64,000 nucleotides of DNA from Acidobacteriaceae bacterium (GCA_028283625.1 JAPWKG010000003.1:19147-83146); one strand, 5' to 3'; shown: positions 8,064 through 17,063, counted from the first letter of the stretch. Notes: generated by a model from the sequence alone, not told the origin. A program made the numbers and translations.

Positions 8064-8975
8064 ATGAAGTACACCGTCACGAGCCTGGCCGCGGCATCGC
8101 TCCTTACCCTGGCAACCGCAGCGCATGCGCAGACTAGCGGCGTTTCGCATCCGGAAGCGCTGAACGACGAGATCAAGACCACTGCGACACCCTCTTCCGA
8201 CGATCATTACCACAAGCCCTCTCCGCTGATTCCTGCCGCCAGTGCGCAGCCCGTTACCGTCGCAGCGACTACAGCAACGGAAACCCATCCGGTGCACAGC
8301 TCCTCGGTGCCCGCCCCTGCAGTGCGCAGTGATGATCCTGAGGATCACGTTCCTGCCGTCAATCCCGATGACCCGACCAGTGGCGTCGTGATGTCTGTGG
8401 CAGCACCTGCGAACTCCCTGCCCGAAGGAACAAGCTTCAAAGCCGCTCTGGACGACACCATCTCCACCAGCGCCTCGGCGCGAGGCAATCACTTTTCCGC
8501 CCGGCTGACCGCCGATGTGATGCGGAACGGCAAGGTCTACCTTCCGGTGGGCTCCGTACTACATGGCCGGATCACGGGGGTTCGCGTCGGTAAGACCTTT
8601 GGCGCTGGAGCGATGCTGCATCTGGTTCCGGATACGATCACGTTGCCCGATGGCGTGCCCTATCCCGTCGATGCGCAGGTGGTGGACGTCGACCCGCAAT
8701 CCGTCATCGCGCAGAACTCGCACGTGAATGAAGAAGGCGAGATCATCGCCGACAAACATGCCAAGGCCAAGGTCGCGGCGGTGTCACTCGCGGCTGGCTC
8801 TGGTGCAGCCGCTGGAGCGCTGCTGGGGGCAGGCGTTGGAGCCATCGTCGGTGCAGGCATCGGCGCAGGCGCAGGCGTTGTTGTACTGGCCAAGCAGGAT
8901 CAGCAACAAGTCCTGCCTGCCGACACCGTGCTGGTCTTCAATCTCAACCGTGCGCTGATCGTCAACGGCCGCTAA
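8064..8975 (+). CDS. Secreted unknown protein with C-terminal glycine zipper
   Basis: The ATG at 8064 follows GAGAGG at good spacing. The 303-aa product has a signal peptide ending near AHAQ, a Pro/Ala/Thr-rich stretch to about residue 115, and a beta-rich middle domain (YLPVGSVLHGRITGVRVGK, then ITLPDGVPYPVDAQVVDV) that recalls the small beta folds of TrbI/VirB10-like proteins. Next comes an Ala/Gly run (AGALLGAGVGAIVGAGIGAG) of glycine-zipper type, which could insert in a membrane. It ends with ADTVLVFNLNRAL. I do not recognise a named family. An envelope location is likely. Confidence 0.7.
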   Translation: MKYTVTSLAAASLLTLATAAHAQTSGVSHPEALNDEIKTTATPSSDDHYHKPSPLIPAASAQPVTVAATTATETHPVHSSSVPAPAVRSDDPEDHVPAVNPDDPTSGVVMSVAAPANSLPEGTSFKAALDDTISTSASARGNHFSARLTADVMRNGKVYLPVGSVLHGRITGVRVGKTFGAGAMLHLVPDTITLPDGVPYPVDAQVVDVDPQSVIAQNSHVNEEGEIIADKHAKAKVAAVSLAAGSGAAAGALLGAGVGAIVGAGIGAGAGVVVLAKQDQQQVLPADTVLVFNLNRALIVNGR

Positions 8976-8996
8976 GTCTCCGGTTGCTCCATACAG

Positions 8997-9022
8997 AAAG
9001 GCCCTCCGAGTGGAGGGCCTTT
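8997..9022 (+). terminator. Hairpin terminator between convergent genes
   Basis: The 11-bp stem AAAGGCCCTCC / GGAGGGCCTTT with loop GAGT lies between the convergent stops of the glycine-zipper gene and the Ser/Thr kinase. It reads with A and T flanks on both strands, so it could serve both genes. Confidence 0.8.
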
Positions 9023-9040
9023 CGCTTGTGCCATGAAAGA

Positions 9041-11521
9041 TTAAACGACCTGCGCCAACAGGCGCTTCCAGTTTTTCTGGTTCTTCTTGAAGCTCTTCTT
9101 CAGATCATCCAGGGTGCGCTGAAAATCCGCGTTGTCGGCCATCGAGCGCCACGCTGGATTGATGGAGAACCACGGGTAATTCTCGTTGCCAAGGTAGATC
9201 GCCCGGCGCAGCCAGTGCAACGACTCCGGCGCATCGCCTTCTACGGCAAAGTAGGTCGCAAGGCGGTAGGCCATCTCACTGTCGGCTTCAGCTGCGGCGA
9301 GCGTGTCTTCGGTAATAAAGTCCTCCGCCCGCTTGCGATCTCCCAGCTGCACGTAGCACATGGCAATGGTGGGGAACACGATACGCATCGTGGCATCATC
9401 CCGCGTCACCGACTCCAGCGTTTCGATGGCTCGTGAAAGCTGTCCCATACGCATCTGCTGGTACCCCATGGAGATGCGCAGCAACGGCTGACGTGGCTCC
9501 AGCGTAAGCCCCTTCTGGATCTCTTCGCCCGCAAGCTCCAACTGGTTTTGGTACTGATACACGCGAGCACGGTGGTTATAAATGACGGCCGCATTGCCCG
9601 GGTTCAGCCGGAGCGAGGTATTGAACTGCTCCAGAGCGTCTTCGTACATTCCATCAATGCGCAGCGTCATCCCTGCGACAAGATGCACGTTCCAGTCGTT
9701 GCCTGCTGACTGCAAAAGATTTTCAATGCCGTGGCGTGCACTTTCCTTTTCGCCGCGGCTCAGCAGCATATAGACGCGATACAGATTTGCTTCGACCATC
9801 GAAGGGTCGATATCCAGGGCGCGATCGAAAGCACGACGCGCCTCCAGCACATGCATCTGTCCGCCGAGTCCGTGGCGCGTGTACTGCAGATGGGTGATAC
9901 CAAGCCCGGACCAGCCAGGAGCAAAGTTCGCATCGCGGCGCACAACCAGCTCAAAGAGCTCGCGACCGCGATCAAGGTCTTCGCGATTGCCGGTACGCTG
10001 CATGAACGAGGTCAGAAAAGCACGGGCCTGCAGATAATCCTCGGAGACGGAATCGACCAGCGCATCCCCACCGCGCTCGCTGTGCGGCTTTGAGTGCACG
10101 GTCTGCAGACCGGAACCACGCAGCTCGGCAAAGACTTCGTCACAGATCTCCGTCTGCACCGCGATCAGATCGAACGACTGCACGCTGATGGCGCCACCCG
10201 TGCGCACACGCTGACGCTTCACATCCAGCAGCTGCCAGTTCAGATCGAACCCTCGCTCGGAACGCAAAAAGTTTCCGGCGAGCACGAAATCCACCAGAAG
10301 CTTCTTGCCAATGCTTAGAGGATCGAGCTGCCACGTGGGCAGGTTCATCAACGTGCTCGAAGGACGAACGACGAGATCAGGCACCTGCGCTAAACGAGCC
10401 CCGAGAGCATCCGCCAGGGCCGAGCCATAGAACGGTGTCGACGAGGACGCACCGAGGTTCGTAAACGGAATGACGAGGATGCTGGTGGGCTCATCGGCCA
10501 CCTTCGGCGCGCTCTCGCGGAAACGCTCAGCCAGCATCGACAGGATGTTGGTCGTGCGCTTCTCCTCTTCCGGCGTTTCAAGATCCTGGCGCTGACGCGC
10601 GCTCATACCCACGGCGCCTTCGCCCGGCATCACCATGGTGTCCAGCTGCAGGCTCTTCAGAATCGTCTTCAGCCCTTCGCGTACCTCGGCAGCGGTCTGG
10701 TAGCGCTCACTGGGCTGCTTGGCCAGGCAGCGAAGAATGACGCTCTCCAGCTCCTGCGGGATTCCCGGAACCAGCGTACGTAGGCTCGGCGGCTCGGCAA
10801 ACTGGATCGCACGAATGCTTTGCAGCTCTTGTGCGTCGGGTTTGTGAAAGGGGTGACGGCCGCTCACCATCTCATAGAGGATCAGGCCGAGCGCAAAGAT
10901 ATCGGACTGCACGCTCGATTGACCGGTAACAAACTGTTCCGGCGCCATGTAGGCAATGGTTCCACCGCGCGCGGTGTACGTGGCATCCACCGGGGGCGGC
11001 TCAATCGGCAAGCCAGGCAGCTCGGGGTCGAACTCGATCCGCTCGCGCTTCAGCTGACGGGCAAGACCGAAATCAAGGATCTTGATCAGTCCGCCATCGG
11101 TCAGCATCACGTTGGCAGGCTTCAGGTCGCGGTGAAAAATCCCCAGCGAATGCGCAGCCGCCAGACCATCGGCGATCTGCATGCCACTGGAAAGCACCAG
11201 CTGTGTGCTGGCCGGGCCCTCCGCAATCACCTTGTCCAGACTTTTGCCGGGGATGTACTGCATCACGATGTAGGCTTCGGCTTCAGCCTCACCAACCTCA
11301 TAGATCGAGCACACATTGGGATGATCGATCGCACTCGCCAAACGTGCTTCGCGAAGCTGCGTAGTACGAATCTGCTCAACGGTTTGCGACGGTCCTCGTT
11401 TGAGGAGCTTCATCACGACCGGACGCTGCAACAGCGTGTCATGAGCTAGGAAAACGACCCCGGAGCCACCCGATCCAATTTTGCGGACAAGCTCATACTG
11501 CCGAATGACACGACGCGCCAT
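9041..11521 (-). CDS. Ser/Thr protein kinase with TolB-like and TPR regions
   Basis: I start at the ATG 11521 (826 aa, MARRVIRQYELVRKIG), because the upstream 23 residues in the ORF track precede the kinase fold and are unlikely. The N-terminal Hanks-type kinase is intact: glycine loop GSGGSGVV, Lys in VVMKLL, HRDLKPANV, DFGLA and GTIAYMAPEQF. After about residue 340 comes a segment with ILVIPFTNLG and FYGSALADALGARLAQ, like the TolB/FlgO-type module common in acidobacterial kinases, and then a long run of TPRs to the C terminus. No transmembrane helix or PASTA repeat is evident, so it is probably cytosolic and uses the TPRs for partners. It is divergent from a receiver-domain gene. Confidence 0.9.
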   Translation of the reverse strand: MARRVIRQYELVRKIGSGGSGVVFLAHDTLLQRPVVMKLLKRGPSQTVEQIRTTQLREARLASAIDHPNVCSIYEVGEAEAEAYIVMQYIPGKSLDKVIAEGPASTQLVLSSGMQIADGLAAAHSLGIFHRDLKPANVMLTDGGLIKILDFGLARQLKRERIEFDPELPGLPIEPPPVDATYTARGGTIAYMAPEQFVTGQSSVQSDIFALGLILYEMVSGRHPFHKPDAQELQSIRAIQFAEPPSLRTLVPGIPQELESVILRCLAKQPSERYQTAAEVREGLKTILKSLQLDTMVMPGEGAVGMSARQRQDLETPEEEKRTTNILSMLAERFRESAPKVADEPTSILVIPFTNLGASSSTPFYGSALADALGARLAQVPDLVVRPSSTLMNLPTWQLDPLSIGKKLLVDFVLAGNFLRSERGFDLNWQLLDVKRQRVRTGGAISVQSFDLIAVQTEICDEVFAELRGSGLQTVHSKPHSERGGDALVDSVSEDYLQARAFLTSFMQRTGNREDLDRGRELFELVVRRDANFAPGWSGLGITHLQYTRHGLGGQMHVLEARRAFDRALDIDPSMVEANLYRVYMLLSRGEKESARHGIENLLQSAGNDWNVHLVAGMTLRIDGMYEDALEQFNTSLRLNPGNAAVIYNHRARVYQYQNQLELAGEEIQKGLTLEPRQPLLRISMGYQQMRMGQLSRAIETLESVTRDDATMRIVFPTIAMCYVQLGDRKRAEDFITEDTLAAAEADSEMAYRLATYFAVEGDAPESLHWLRRAIYLGNENYPWFSINPAWRSMADNADFQRTLDDLKKSFKKNQKNWKRLLAQVV

Positions 11522-11774
11522 ACCCCCAATTATCTCAGCAGAACACCACTCTCTGCCTGTTGGAAACGCTTCGTGCAACACCTGGAGCACGATAACGTCC
11601 TCTCCTAAAAGTCAGCCCGGAAAAAGAATTAAAAAATCCACATCAACTCAGGCAGCGTTTCTGGAACTCGTTGCATCGAACGACGTCAGCCACAACAAAA
11701 TTATTTCGACTAAAGATGCCGCCCCTGGACAACTTTTTCCAACCTTGCGGCAATCATTACGGTCAAGGTTTCTA

Positions 11775-12146
11775 ATGCCCGCTACGATCCTGCTTATCGA
11801 CGACAACGCAGTTCAGGCAGCCACCCGGCAGACCATCCTGAAACGTGCAGGTTACACGGTAATCGCCGCGCTTTCGCCTGCGCGGACACTCGAACAGCTT
11901 AAGAACGGTGAGTTCCCCGGGTCAGTCGACCTCATCGTAACCGACCACATCATGCCTGGAATGAACGGCAACGAGTTCGTGCGTGAGCTGCGGAGCTTTG
12001 CGCCACAGGTTCCCGTACTTGTCATCAGCGGTATGGCCGAAGCCGAAGAGGAGTACCAGGGTCTCGGAGTCCACTTCCGCCTGAAGCCTCTGCTGCCGGA
12101 CAACCTACTGGCCAGCGTGCACAATCTCGCGCCGATCACGACCTAA
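11775..12146 (+). CDS. Single-domain response regulator
   Basis: The ORF track begins at 11481, but the receiver fold begins at MPATILLIDDN, so I use ATG 11775, preceded by AAGG. The 123-aa product is a bare CheY-type domain: acidic pair in LLIDDN, phosphoacceptor Asp in VTDHIMPGMNG (about residue 57), the switch Ser in VLVISG and Lys in RLKPL. No output domain follows. No histidine kinase is adjacent; the nearest neighbour is the divergent Ser/Thr kinase. Confidence 0.85.
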   Translation: MPATILLIDDNAVQAATRQTILKRAGYTVIAALSPARTLEQLKNGEFPGSVDLIVTDHIMPGMNGNEFVRELRSFAPQVPVLVISGMAEAEEEYQGLGVHFRLKPLLPDNLLASVHNLAPITT

Positions 12147-12266
12147 AAGGCCCTGCGACCAATCGTCGCAGAGTGAACCACTTCCAACCGGTATCCGGTG
12201 ATCACTCGAAGCAAAGGCGCGTCGCCGGCAAACAATCTGAGAAAATAAGTGCGGAAGGAACGCCGC

Positions 12267-14378
12267 ATGCCACATCCTATGCCGAGCCTGGGCAGTTTTA
12301 GCCTCATGCTCGCCCTGGCGCTCAGCGCCTATGCCCTTTTGGCCGGAACGCTTTCCCTGTGGTCTACCGCTAAGGGGCGGCCGCTGGCCGTCTCTTCCGC
12401 ACAGCTCGGAGAAACCTCTCGACGAGCAGGCATCGCCACCTTCTGGTGCGTCAGCGTTGCGGCCTTCGCTCTGGTCTGGGCTGCGTTCAGCAACGACTAC
12501 TCCGTTGACTATGTGCTGCACCACACCAACCGCGATCTGATCCCGGTCTATAAGTTTTCCGCACTCTGGTCCGGGCAGGAAGGCTCGCTGTTGCTCTGGG
12601 CATGGCTGTTGGCCACCTACGGCTTTGTGATGCGCCTGCGCCACAAGGTAGACGTGGCCCTTACCGCATATGCGTCGACGATTCTGGCAGCGATCCAGCT
12701 GTTCTTCCTTCTGCTTCTGGTCTTCGCCGCACCACCGTTTGCCATCGTTCCCGGTGGAATCGCACCCAAGGACGGCTTTGGCCTGAACCCCCTGCTGCAG
12801 TATCCGGAGATGGTCATTCATCCTCCGATGCTGTATCTGGGCTACGTCGGATTTTCCATTCCCTTTGCCTTTGCGCTCGGCGCCCTGATGATGCGCTACC
12901 CCGGCGAGAAGTGGATTCACATCACCCGCCGCTGGACGATGGTGACCTGGCTCTTTCTTACCTGCGGCATCTGCCTGGGCATGCACTGGGCCTACGCCGT
13001 GCTGGGCTGGGGCGGCTACTGGGGATGGGATCCGGTTGAGAACGCTTCGCTTATGCCGTGGCTGGCAGCCACCGCCTTTCTGCACTCGGTCATGATGCAG
13101 GAGAAGCGCGGCATGATGAAGGGCTGGAATGTCTGGCTCATCTTCATCACCTTCATGCTTTCGATTCTGGGGACGCTGCTTACGCGCGCCGGCCTGGTCA
13201 GCTCCGTACACGCTTTCGCGCAGAGCTCCATCGGCGACTGGTTTGTCGGGTTTCTGTTGCTGGTCGCGGTGGTGTGCCTGTTCACCTTCTTCCTGCAACG
13301 CGATCATCTGGTGGCGGACAACAAGCTGGAGTCGCTCGTCTCGCGTGAAAGCTCCTTCCTGTTCAACAACCTGATCCTTCTCGCCGCCTGCTTCACCGTG
13401 CTATGGGGAACTCTCTTCCCTGTCCTGTCCGAATACGTACAAGGCTCGAAGGTCACCATGGGCGCGCCGTTCTATAACAAGGTCGCCGTGCCCATCGGTC
13501 TTGGGCTGCTCTTCCTGACCGGCGTAGGGCCACTGCTGGCATGGCGCGCCACCTCGCTGCGTTCGATTCGCCGCAACTTCGTGCTTCCCTGCCTCTCGAT
13601 TCTTGTGATGGCAGGCTCGCTCATCGCCACAGGGCTGCGGCCGTGGGAAGAAGACGACCCGACCTCGAGCCTCTATTCCCTGGTCTGCTTCTCGCTCTCG
13701 GCAGGCGTGATCACCGCCATCGTGACGGAGTTCCTCCGCGGAGCCGCGGTGGTTCGCACGCAGACCGGCAAGAATCTTCTGGCCTCCACCCTTTTGCTTA
13801 CGCGCCGCAACACACGCCGTTACGGCGGCTACATCATCCACTTTGGCATTGTGGTTATGTTCATCGGCCTCGCAGGCGCAGCGTTCAACCAATCCAAAGA
13901 GATGGAGATGCACTTCGGAGACTCGGTGCAGATCGGGTCGTGGAAACTGGTGTGCAACTCATACTCACAGGACACCAACGCGAATTACGACACCGACTAC
14001 GCCCTCATGGATGTCTTCCACAACGGCAAGAAGATCACACAGCTTGCTCCGGAGCGCCGCTTCTACACAGCTTCACAGCAGACATCGACCGTGGTCGCGA
14101 TTCACTCCACGCTGTCGCGCGATCTCTACGTCGTCTTCGAAGGCCGAAACCCGCAGACCGATCGCCCGATCCTGAAGGTCTTCCTGAACCCCCTGGTGAA
14201 CTGGATCTGGATCGGTGTCCTGATTGTCATTCTGGGTACGGCAATTGCGCTGGTGCCCTCTCTCACACCGAGCCGCGCTCCGGTAGCGCTTCCGGCAAAG
14301 GCTCCTCCGGCTGAAACGCCTGCGTTTACCGCCGTGACCGCACAGGCCAAGAATGCAGCGGGGCCTTCCCATGCTTAG
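12267..14378 (+). CDS. ccmF: Cytochrome c-type biogenesis protein CcmF
   Basis: I prefer ATG 12267 (703 aa), which has GGAAGGA seven bases upstream, to the GTG at 12249. The protein is a polytopic membrane protein with the CcmF/CcsA tryptophan-rich WWD segment (WAYAVLGWGGYWGWDPVENAS) and His ligands such as VIHPPMLYLGYVG and EYTHRS-like loops typical of the family. CcmF, with CcmH, attaches heme to apocytochrome c on the periplasmic side. The C-terminal periplasmic domain and last helix are present. It overlaps ccmH, so the two are translationally coupled. ccmA-E, ccmG and ccmI are not in the window. Confidence 0.92.
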   Translation: MPHPMPSLGSFSLMLALALSAYALLAGTLSLWSTAKGRPLAVSSAQLGETSRRAGIATFWCVSVAAFALVWAAFSNDYSVDYVLHHTNRDLIPVYKFSALWSGQEGSLLLWAWLLATYGFVMRLRHKVDVALTAYASTILAAIQLFFLLLLVFAAPPFAIVPGGIAPKDGFGLNPLLQYPEMVIHPPMLYLGYVGFSIPFAFALGALMMRYPGEKWIHITRRWTMVTWLFLTCGICLGMHWAYAVLGWGGYWGWDPVENASLMPWLAATAFLHSVMMQEKRGMMKGWNVWLIFITFMLSILGTLLTRAGLVSSVHAFAQSSIGDWFVGFLLLVAVVCLFTFFLQRDHLVADNKLESLVSRESSFLFNNLILLAACFTVLWGTLFPVLSEYVQGSKVTMGAPFYNKVAVPIGLGLLFLTGVGPLLAWRATSLRSIRRNFVLPCLSILVMAGSLIATGLRPWEEDDPTSSLYSLVCFSLSAGVITAIVTEFLRGAAVVRTQTGKNLLASTLLLTRRNTRRYGGYIIHFGIVVMFIGLAGAAFNQSKEMEMHFGDSVQIGSWKLVCNSYSQDTNANYDTDYALMDVFHNGKKITQLAPERRFYTASQQTSTVVAIHSTLSRDLYVVFEGRNPQTDRPILKVFLNPLVNWIWIGVLIVILGTAIALVPSLTPSRAPVALPAKAPPAETPAFTAVTAQAKNAAGPSHA

Positions 14379-14868
14379 CCGGATGTTTGCCTTTCGCCTT
14401 CCGACAGCGCTTCGCCGCTCGGCACACCTGCTTTTGCTGCTCGTGGTTGGCTTCACGATGCTCGGCGCCGGGACGCCGTCAGCCTCCCGCTTCAACGATC
14501 TCGGGCACAAGCTGATGTGCCCCTGCGGTTGCGGCGAGATCTTGCTGGAGTGCAATCATGTCGGCTGCCCGGACTCTAATCGCATGATCGGCGAGCTGCA
14601 GCAGCAGCTCAGCACAGGCCTTGGCGATACCGGTGTGCTCAACTTCTTCTCCGCAAAATATGGGCCGACCGTGCTGGCCGCGCCCATCCGCGGAGGCTTT
14701 GACCTCGTCGCATGGATCGTTCCGTTCGCGGTGCTGCTCCTCGGCGTACTTGCAGTCGTTCTGGTGCTGAGAATGTGGAAACGCCGCCAACAGCCGCTGG
14801 CAACAGCGGCTTCTGCCCCCTTGCCCGATACCTTGCAGGAACAGATTCGGCGCGAGACGGAGTACTGA
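14371..14868 (+). CDS. ccmH: CcmH-type cytochrome c maturation protein with variant Cys motif
   Basis: This starts within the ccmF stop region (ATG 14371, 8-nt overlap; ATG 14353 is an alternative). The 165-aa product has an N-terminal signal or anchor helix, a short domain with MCPCGCGEILLECNHVGCPDS, and a C-terminal membrane helix (WIVPFAVLLLGVLAVVLVLRMW). Classical CcmH uses LRCxxCQ to reduce the apocytochrome CXXCH pair. Here the site is C-P-C-G-C-G-E, with two more Cys about 10 residues later. The family call rests on position after ccmF, length and topology. The redox chemistry may differ. Confidence 0.85.
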   Translation: MLSRMFAFRLPTALRRSAHLLLLLVVGFTMLGAGTPSASRFNDLGHKLMCPCGCGEILLECNHVGCPDSNRMIGELQQQLSTGLGDTGVLNFFSAKYGPTVLAAPIRGGFDLVAWIVPFAVLLLGVLAVVLVLRMWKRRQQPLATAASAPLPDTLQEQIRRETEY

Positions 14869-14889
14869 CCCACTTACGGGATCAGTACT
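14861..14889 (+). terminator. Hairpin at the end of the ccmFH unit
   Basis: AGTACTGACCC pairs with GGG-A-TCAGTACT (11 bp with one bulge), starting at the ccmH stop codon. No T-tract follows, so termination efficiency is doubtful. Confidence 0.4.
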
Positions 14890-14942
14890 GGCGAAATCGT
14901 GGCATGGACTTCCATGCCCCCGAATCCTAGACTGGGCCCTCT

Positions 14943-15485
14943 ATGACGCGCTTAGAACTCCTGACCATCGTGGTCGGCCGCGCCCGCAGCAACGGGTTTG
15001 AGTTTCGTCGCTGGTACACAGCACGCCTCAACGTGCCATGGATCTCAGCGAAGGCGGCGTTACAGCTCCTGGAATCACAGCGCCGCTACTACGCTCTTCT
15101 CTTCTCCCACGAGTTTGCTCAGAGCTTCTGGAAGCCGGGCATCGAAATTACCTTTGAAATTCCGGGCTCAAGTTTCCAGCGCCGGCGCGCAGACGGAACG
15201 ATCGTCACCGTCGAGCGCAAGCCGTTCATCAAGCGCTCCACACGGCCGGAAGCCTGGAAGTATCACCTGAAAGAGATGGCGCTGGCCGAAGAACCGCTGC
15301 GGTACATTCGCAAGTACCTCGCGGTGGAAGACGAGCTGGAAGAAGACATGGCGGCCGGAAGTTCCGAAACCGTCGAGCTGCGCTCCCCCAAGCCTCGCGT
15401 ACCGAAACGCCCCCGCCGCGAGAAGCCCATCGTTCGACCACTGCCTACCGACATGCCCGAGTTCCTGCGCAGACCGTATCGCTAA
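14943..15485 (+). CDS. Conserved-looking unknown basic protein
   Basis: This 180-aa soluble protein has no signal peptide or membrane helix. It is rich in aromatic and basic residues (FEFRRWYTARLN, SQRRYYALLFSHEFAQSFW, RPEAWKYHLKEM), followed by an acidic patch (VEDELEEDM) and a Pro/Arg-rich tail ending EFLRRPYR. I do not recognise a family. It begins 74 bp after ccmH and may be cotranscribed, but a hairpin lies between. It has no significant opposing ORF and normal codon use, so I accept it as real. Confidence 0.65.
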   Translation: MTRLELLTIVVGRARSNGFEFRRWYTARLNVPWISAKAALQLLESQRRYYALLFSHEFAQSFWKPGIEITFEIPGSSFQRRRADGTIVTVERKPFIKRSTRPEAWKYHLKEMALAEEPLRYIRKYLAVEDELEEDMAAGSSETVELRSPKPRVPKRPRREKPIVRPLPTDMPEFLRRPYR

Positions 15486-15511
15486 GGCTGAACGAGCACT
15501 ACCATCCAGCC

Positions 15512-16510
15512 TCAGTTGCCGCCAGTCATCTCCTGCAAAGCCTTTTCGGTTGCCTTTTTCGTCTTCGGGAAAGGGTCGAGCTGCAGCACGCGGCGGTAGT
15601 TTTTCTCTGCCTCATCGAGCTTCCCGAGCTTGCGCGCAGCCTCAGCCAACGCGAAGTGAGCCTCGGCGTCGTCGTCAAAGAGACTCACCGCGTCCTGGGC
15701 ACGCCCATAGGCTCCGCGGTAGTTTCCGTCCTGCTGATAAAACTTGGCAACGCGAAGATCTTCCGCCTCGCGATCATCATTGCTCATCGGTGGTGGCGAC
15801 GGCGGACGGTGCAGGTTGCGCTTCGGAGCCGGTGGCGTATCGCTGTTCACGTCGTCCGCAGAGGGCGACTTGCCCGGATCGGAGCTATCGGGGGCAGAGG
15901 AACTGGAAGAGGAGCTGCTGCTCGACGAAGACGAGGAATCCCCTGAGCTGCCCGCATCGTTCAACCCCGGAGTCTGTCCCTTATCAGCATCCGGCTGTCC
16001 GGCAGCAGGCGATGGTGCTGCCGGTGTGTCTGCAGGCGGTGTCGTTGTCGTATCGGCAGCAGCTGCAGGAGCACCGCTGCTTTCCCCGGGGAACGGAAAT
16101 TTCTTCGCAAGGCTGCTTCCTGCGCCGTCATCCTGCCCGGAGTCCTTGCCTGCATCCGGGTCCGGAGCGTCCAACGCATCCGAGTCATCGCTCTTGCTCT
16201 TCTTTTTGCGAGCTTCCTCGCGCTTACGACGCGCCTCTTCCCTGGCTTGCGATGGAGTACAGTTGCTGGTCCCCGTAAGCTGGCCATCCTTCTGCGTCAC
16301 CGAGTAGGTGCACCCCTGCTCCGGCGTACCGGAGGAGCCGGCCGCCGGCGATGCAGGCTGCGGCGACCCCGGAGGAACCGTTTGCTGGGCTTGCGAAGGA
16401 TCCGGCAAATTGCCCGGTTGCTGCGTCGAAGTGCTTTGCGCACTCGCTGTAACTGCCCCCAGCAGAAGACATCCGCCCATCGCCCATACACGCACCGTCA
16501 TACACCCCAT
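15512..16510 (-). CDS. Secreted Ser/Pro-rich protein with C-terminal TPR pair
   Basis: I use ATG 16510 (332 aa), which has GGAG at proper spacing, rather than the GTG at 16537. A signal peptide ends near TASAQS. The next 210 residues are low complexity: Gln/Pro/Ser-rich, a basic patch (EEARRKREEARKKKSK), and a run of 14 Ser. The C-terminal 90 residues form about two TPR helical hairpins (FYQQDGNYRGAYGRAQDAVS, AEKNYRRVLQLDPFP). It looks like a periplasmic or outer-membrane-linked scaffold. Function is unknown. It is divergent from the SET-domain gene. Confidence 0.7.
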   Translation of the reverse strand: MGCMTVRVWAMGGCLLLGAVTASAQSTSTQQPGNLPDPSQAQQTVPPGSPQPASPAAGSSGTPEQGCTYSVTQKDGQLTGTSNCTPSQAREEARRKREEARKKKSKSDDSDALDAPDPDAGKDSGQDDGAGSSLAKKFPFPGESSGAPAAAADTTTTPPADTPAAPSPAAGQPDADKGQTPGLNDAGSSGDSSSSSSSSSSSSSSAPDSSDPGKSPSADDVNSDTPPAPKRNLHRPPSPPPMSNDDREAEDLRVAKFYQQDGNYRGAYGRAQDAVSLFDDDAEAHFALAEAARKLGKLDEAEKNYRRVLQLDPFPKTKKATEKALQEMTGGN

Positions 16511-16556
16511 TAGACTCCATTCGCGAAAGAAGATCACCTGCTACACTCACTCCACG

Positions 16557-17063
16557 ATGCCACCGCGTAAGTCCTCTCAGGAAACCTCTCCCCGCCTGCT
16601 CATCCAGTCCTCATCGATCCACGCCGCAGGCTGCATTACGTTGGACCCGATCCGCCGTGGGCAGAAGATTCTGGAGTACAACGGAGAGCGCATCCCAAAG
16701 GGCGTTGCCGATCTGCGCTATGAAAATCGTTTCGTAACCTATCTCTTTGGGTTCGGCGATGAAGGCGATGTGATCGACGGCTTTGGCACCGCCATGTTCC
16801 TCAACCACTCCTGCAACCCGAACTGCGCTACCGAAGAAATTGACGGCCGCGTTTTTGTCCGGGCTGTGCGCGATATCGCGGCAGGCGAGGAACTGCTCTA
16901 CGAGTACAACCTGTACGACTCCGATCCTGACGACGTTGCCGACTGTTACTGCGGTGCTCCGCAGTGCCGTGGCACCATGTACTCTGACGCCGAAGTGGCG
17001 CGCCGGAACCGGGCTTTGGCGCGGCGTGCGACCAGAGCCTCTGCATCGCAGGTAGTCGGTTAG
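16557..17063 (+). CDS. SET-domain protein lysine methyltransferase-like protein
   Basis: The ORF track starts at 16308 inside the divergent gene. I use ATG 16557 (168 aa). The product is almost only a SET domain: AAGCITLDPIRRGQKILEYNGE at the N terminus, FLNHSCNPNC (the pseudoknot NHSCxPN motif), GEELLYEYN, and a post-SET-like CYCGAPQCRGTM with Cys spaced to bind zinc with the core Cys. The substrate and cofactor residues visible suggest an active AdoMet-dependent methyltransferase acting on lysine. The target is unknown. Bacterial SET proteins are known but uncommon. It stands 77 bp before dnaX. Confidence 0.88.
   Translation: MPPRKSSQETSPRLLIQSSSIHAAGCITLDPIRRGQKILEYNGERIPKGVADLRYENRFVTYLFGFGDEGDVIDGFGTAMFLNHSCNPNCATEEIDGRVFVRAVRDIAAGEELLYEYNLYDSDPDDVADCYCGAPQCRGTMYSDAEVARRNRALARRATRASASQVVG

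Noticed and set aside
12105-13307. 400-aa minus-strand ORF opposite ccmF
   Set aside because: Antisense shadow; ccmF shows the WWD motif and membrane helices in the opposite frame.
15880-15960. Repetitive AGC/GCT-like tract that might look like a CRISPR or microsatellite
   Set aside because: It is the poly-Ser run of the secreted TPR protein, without spaced direct repeats.
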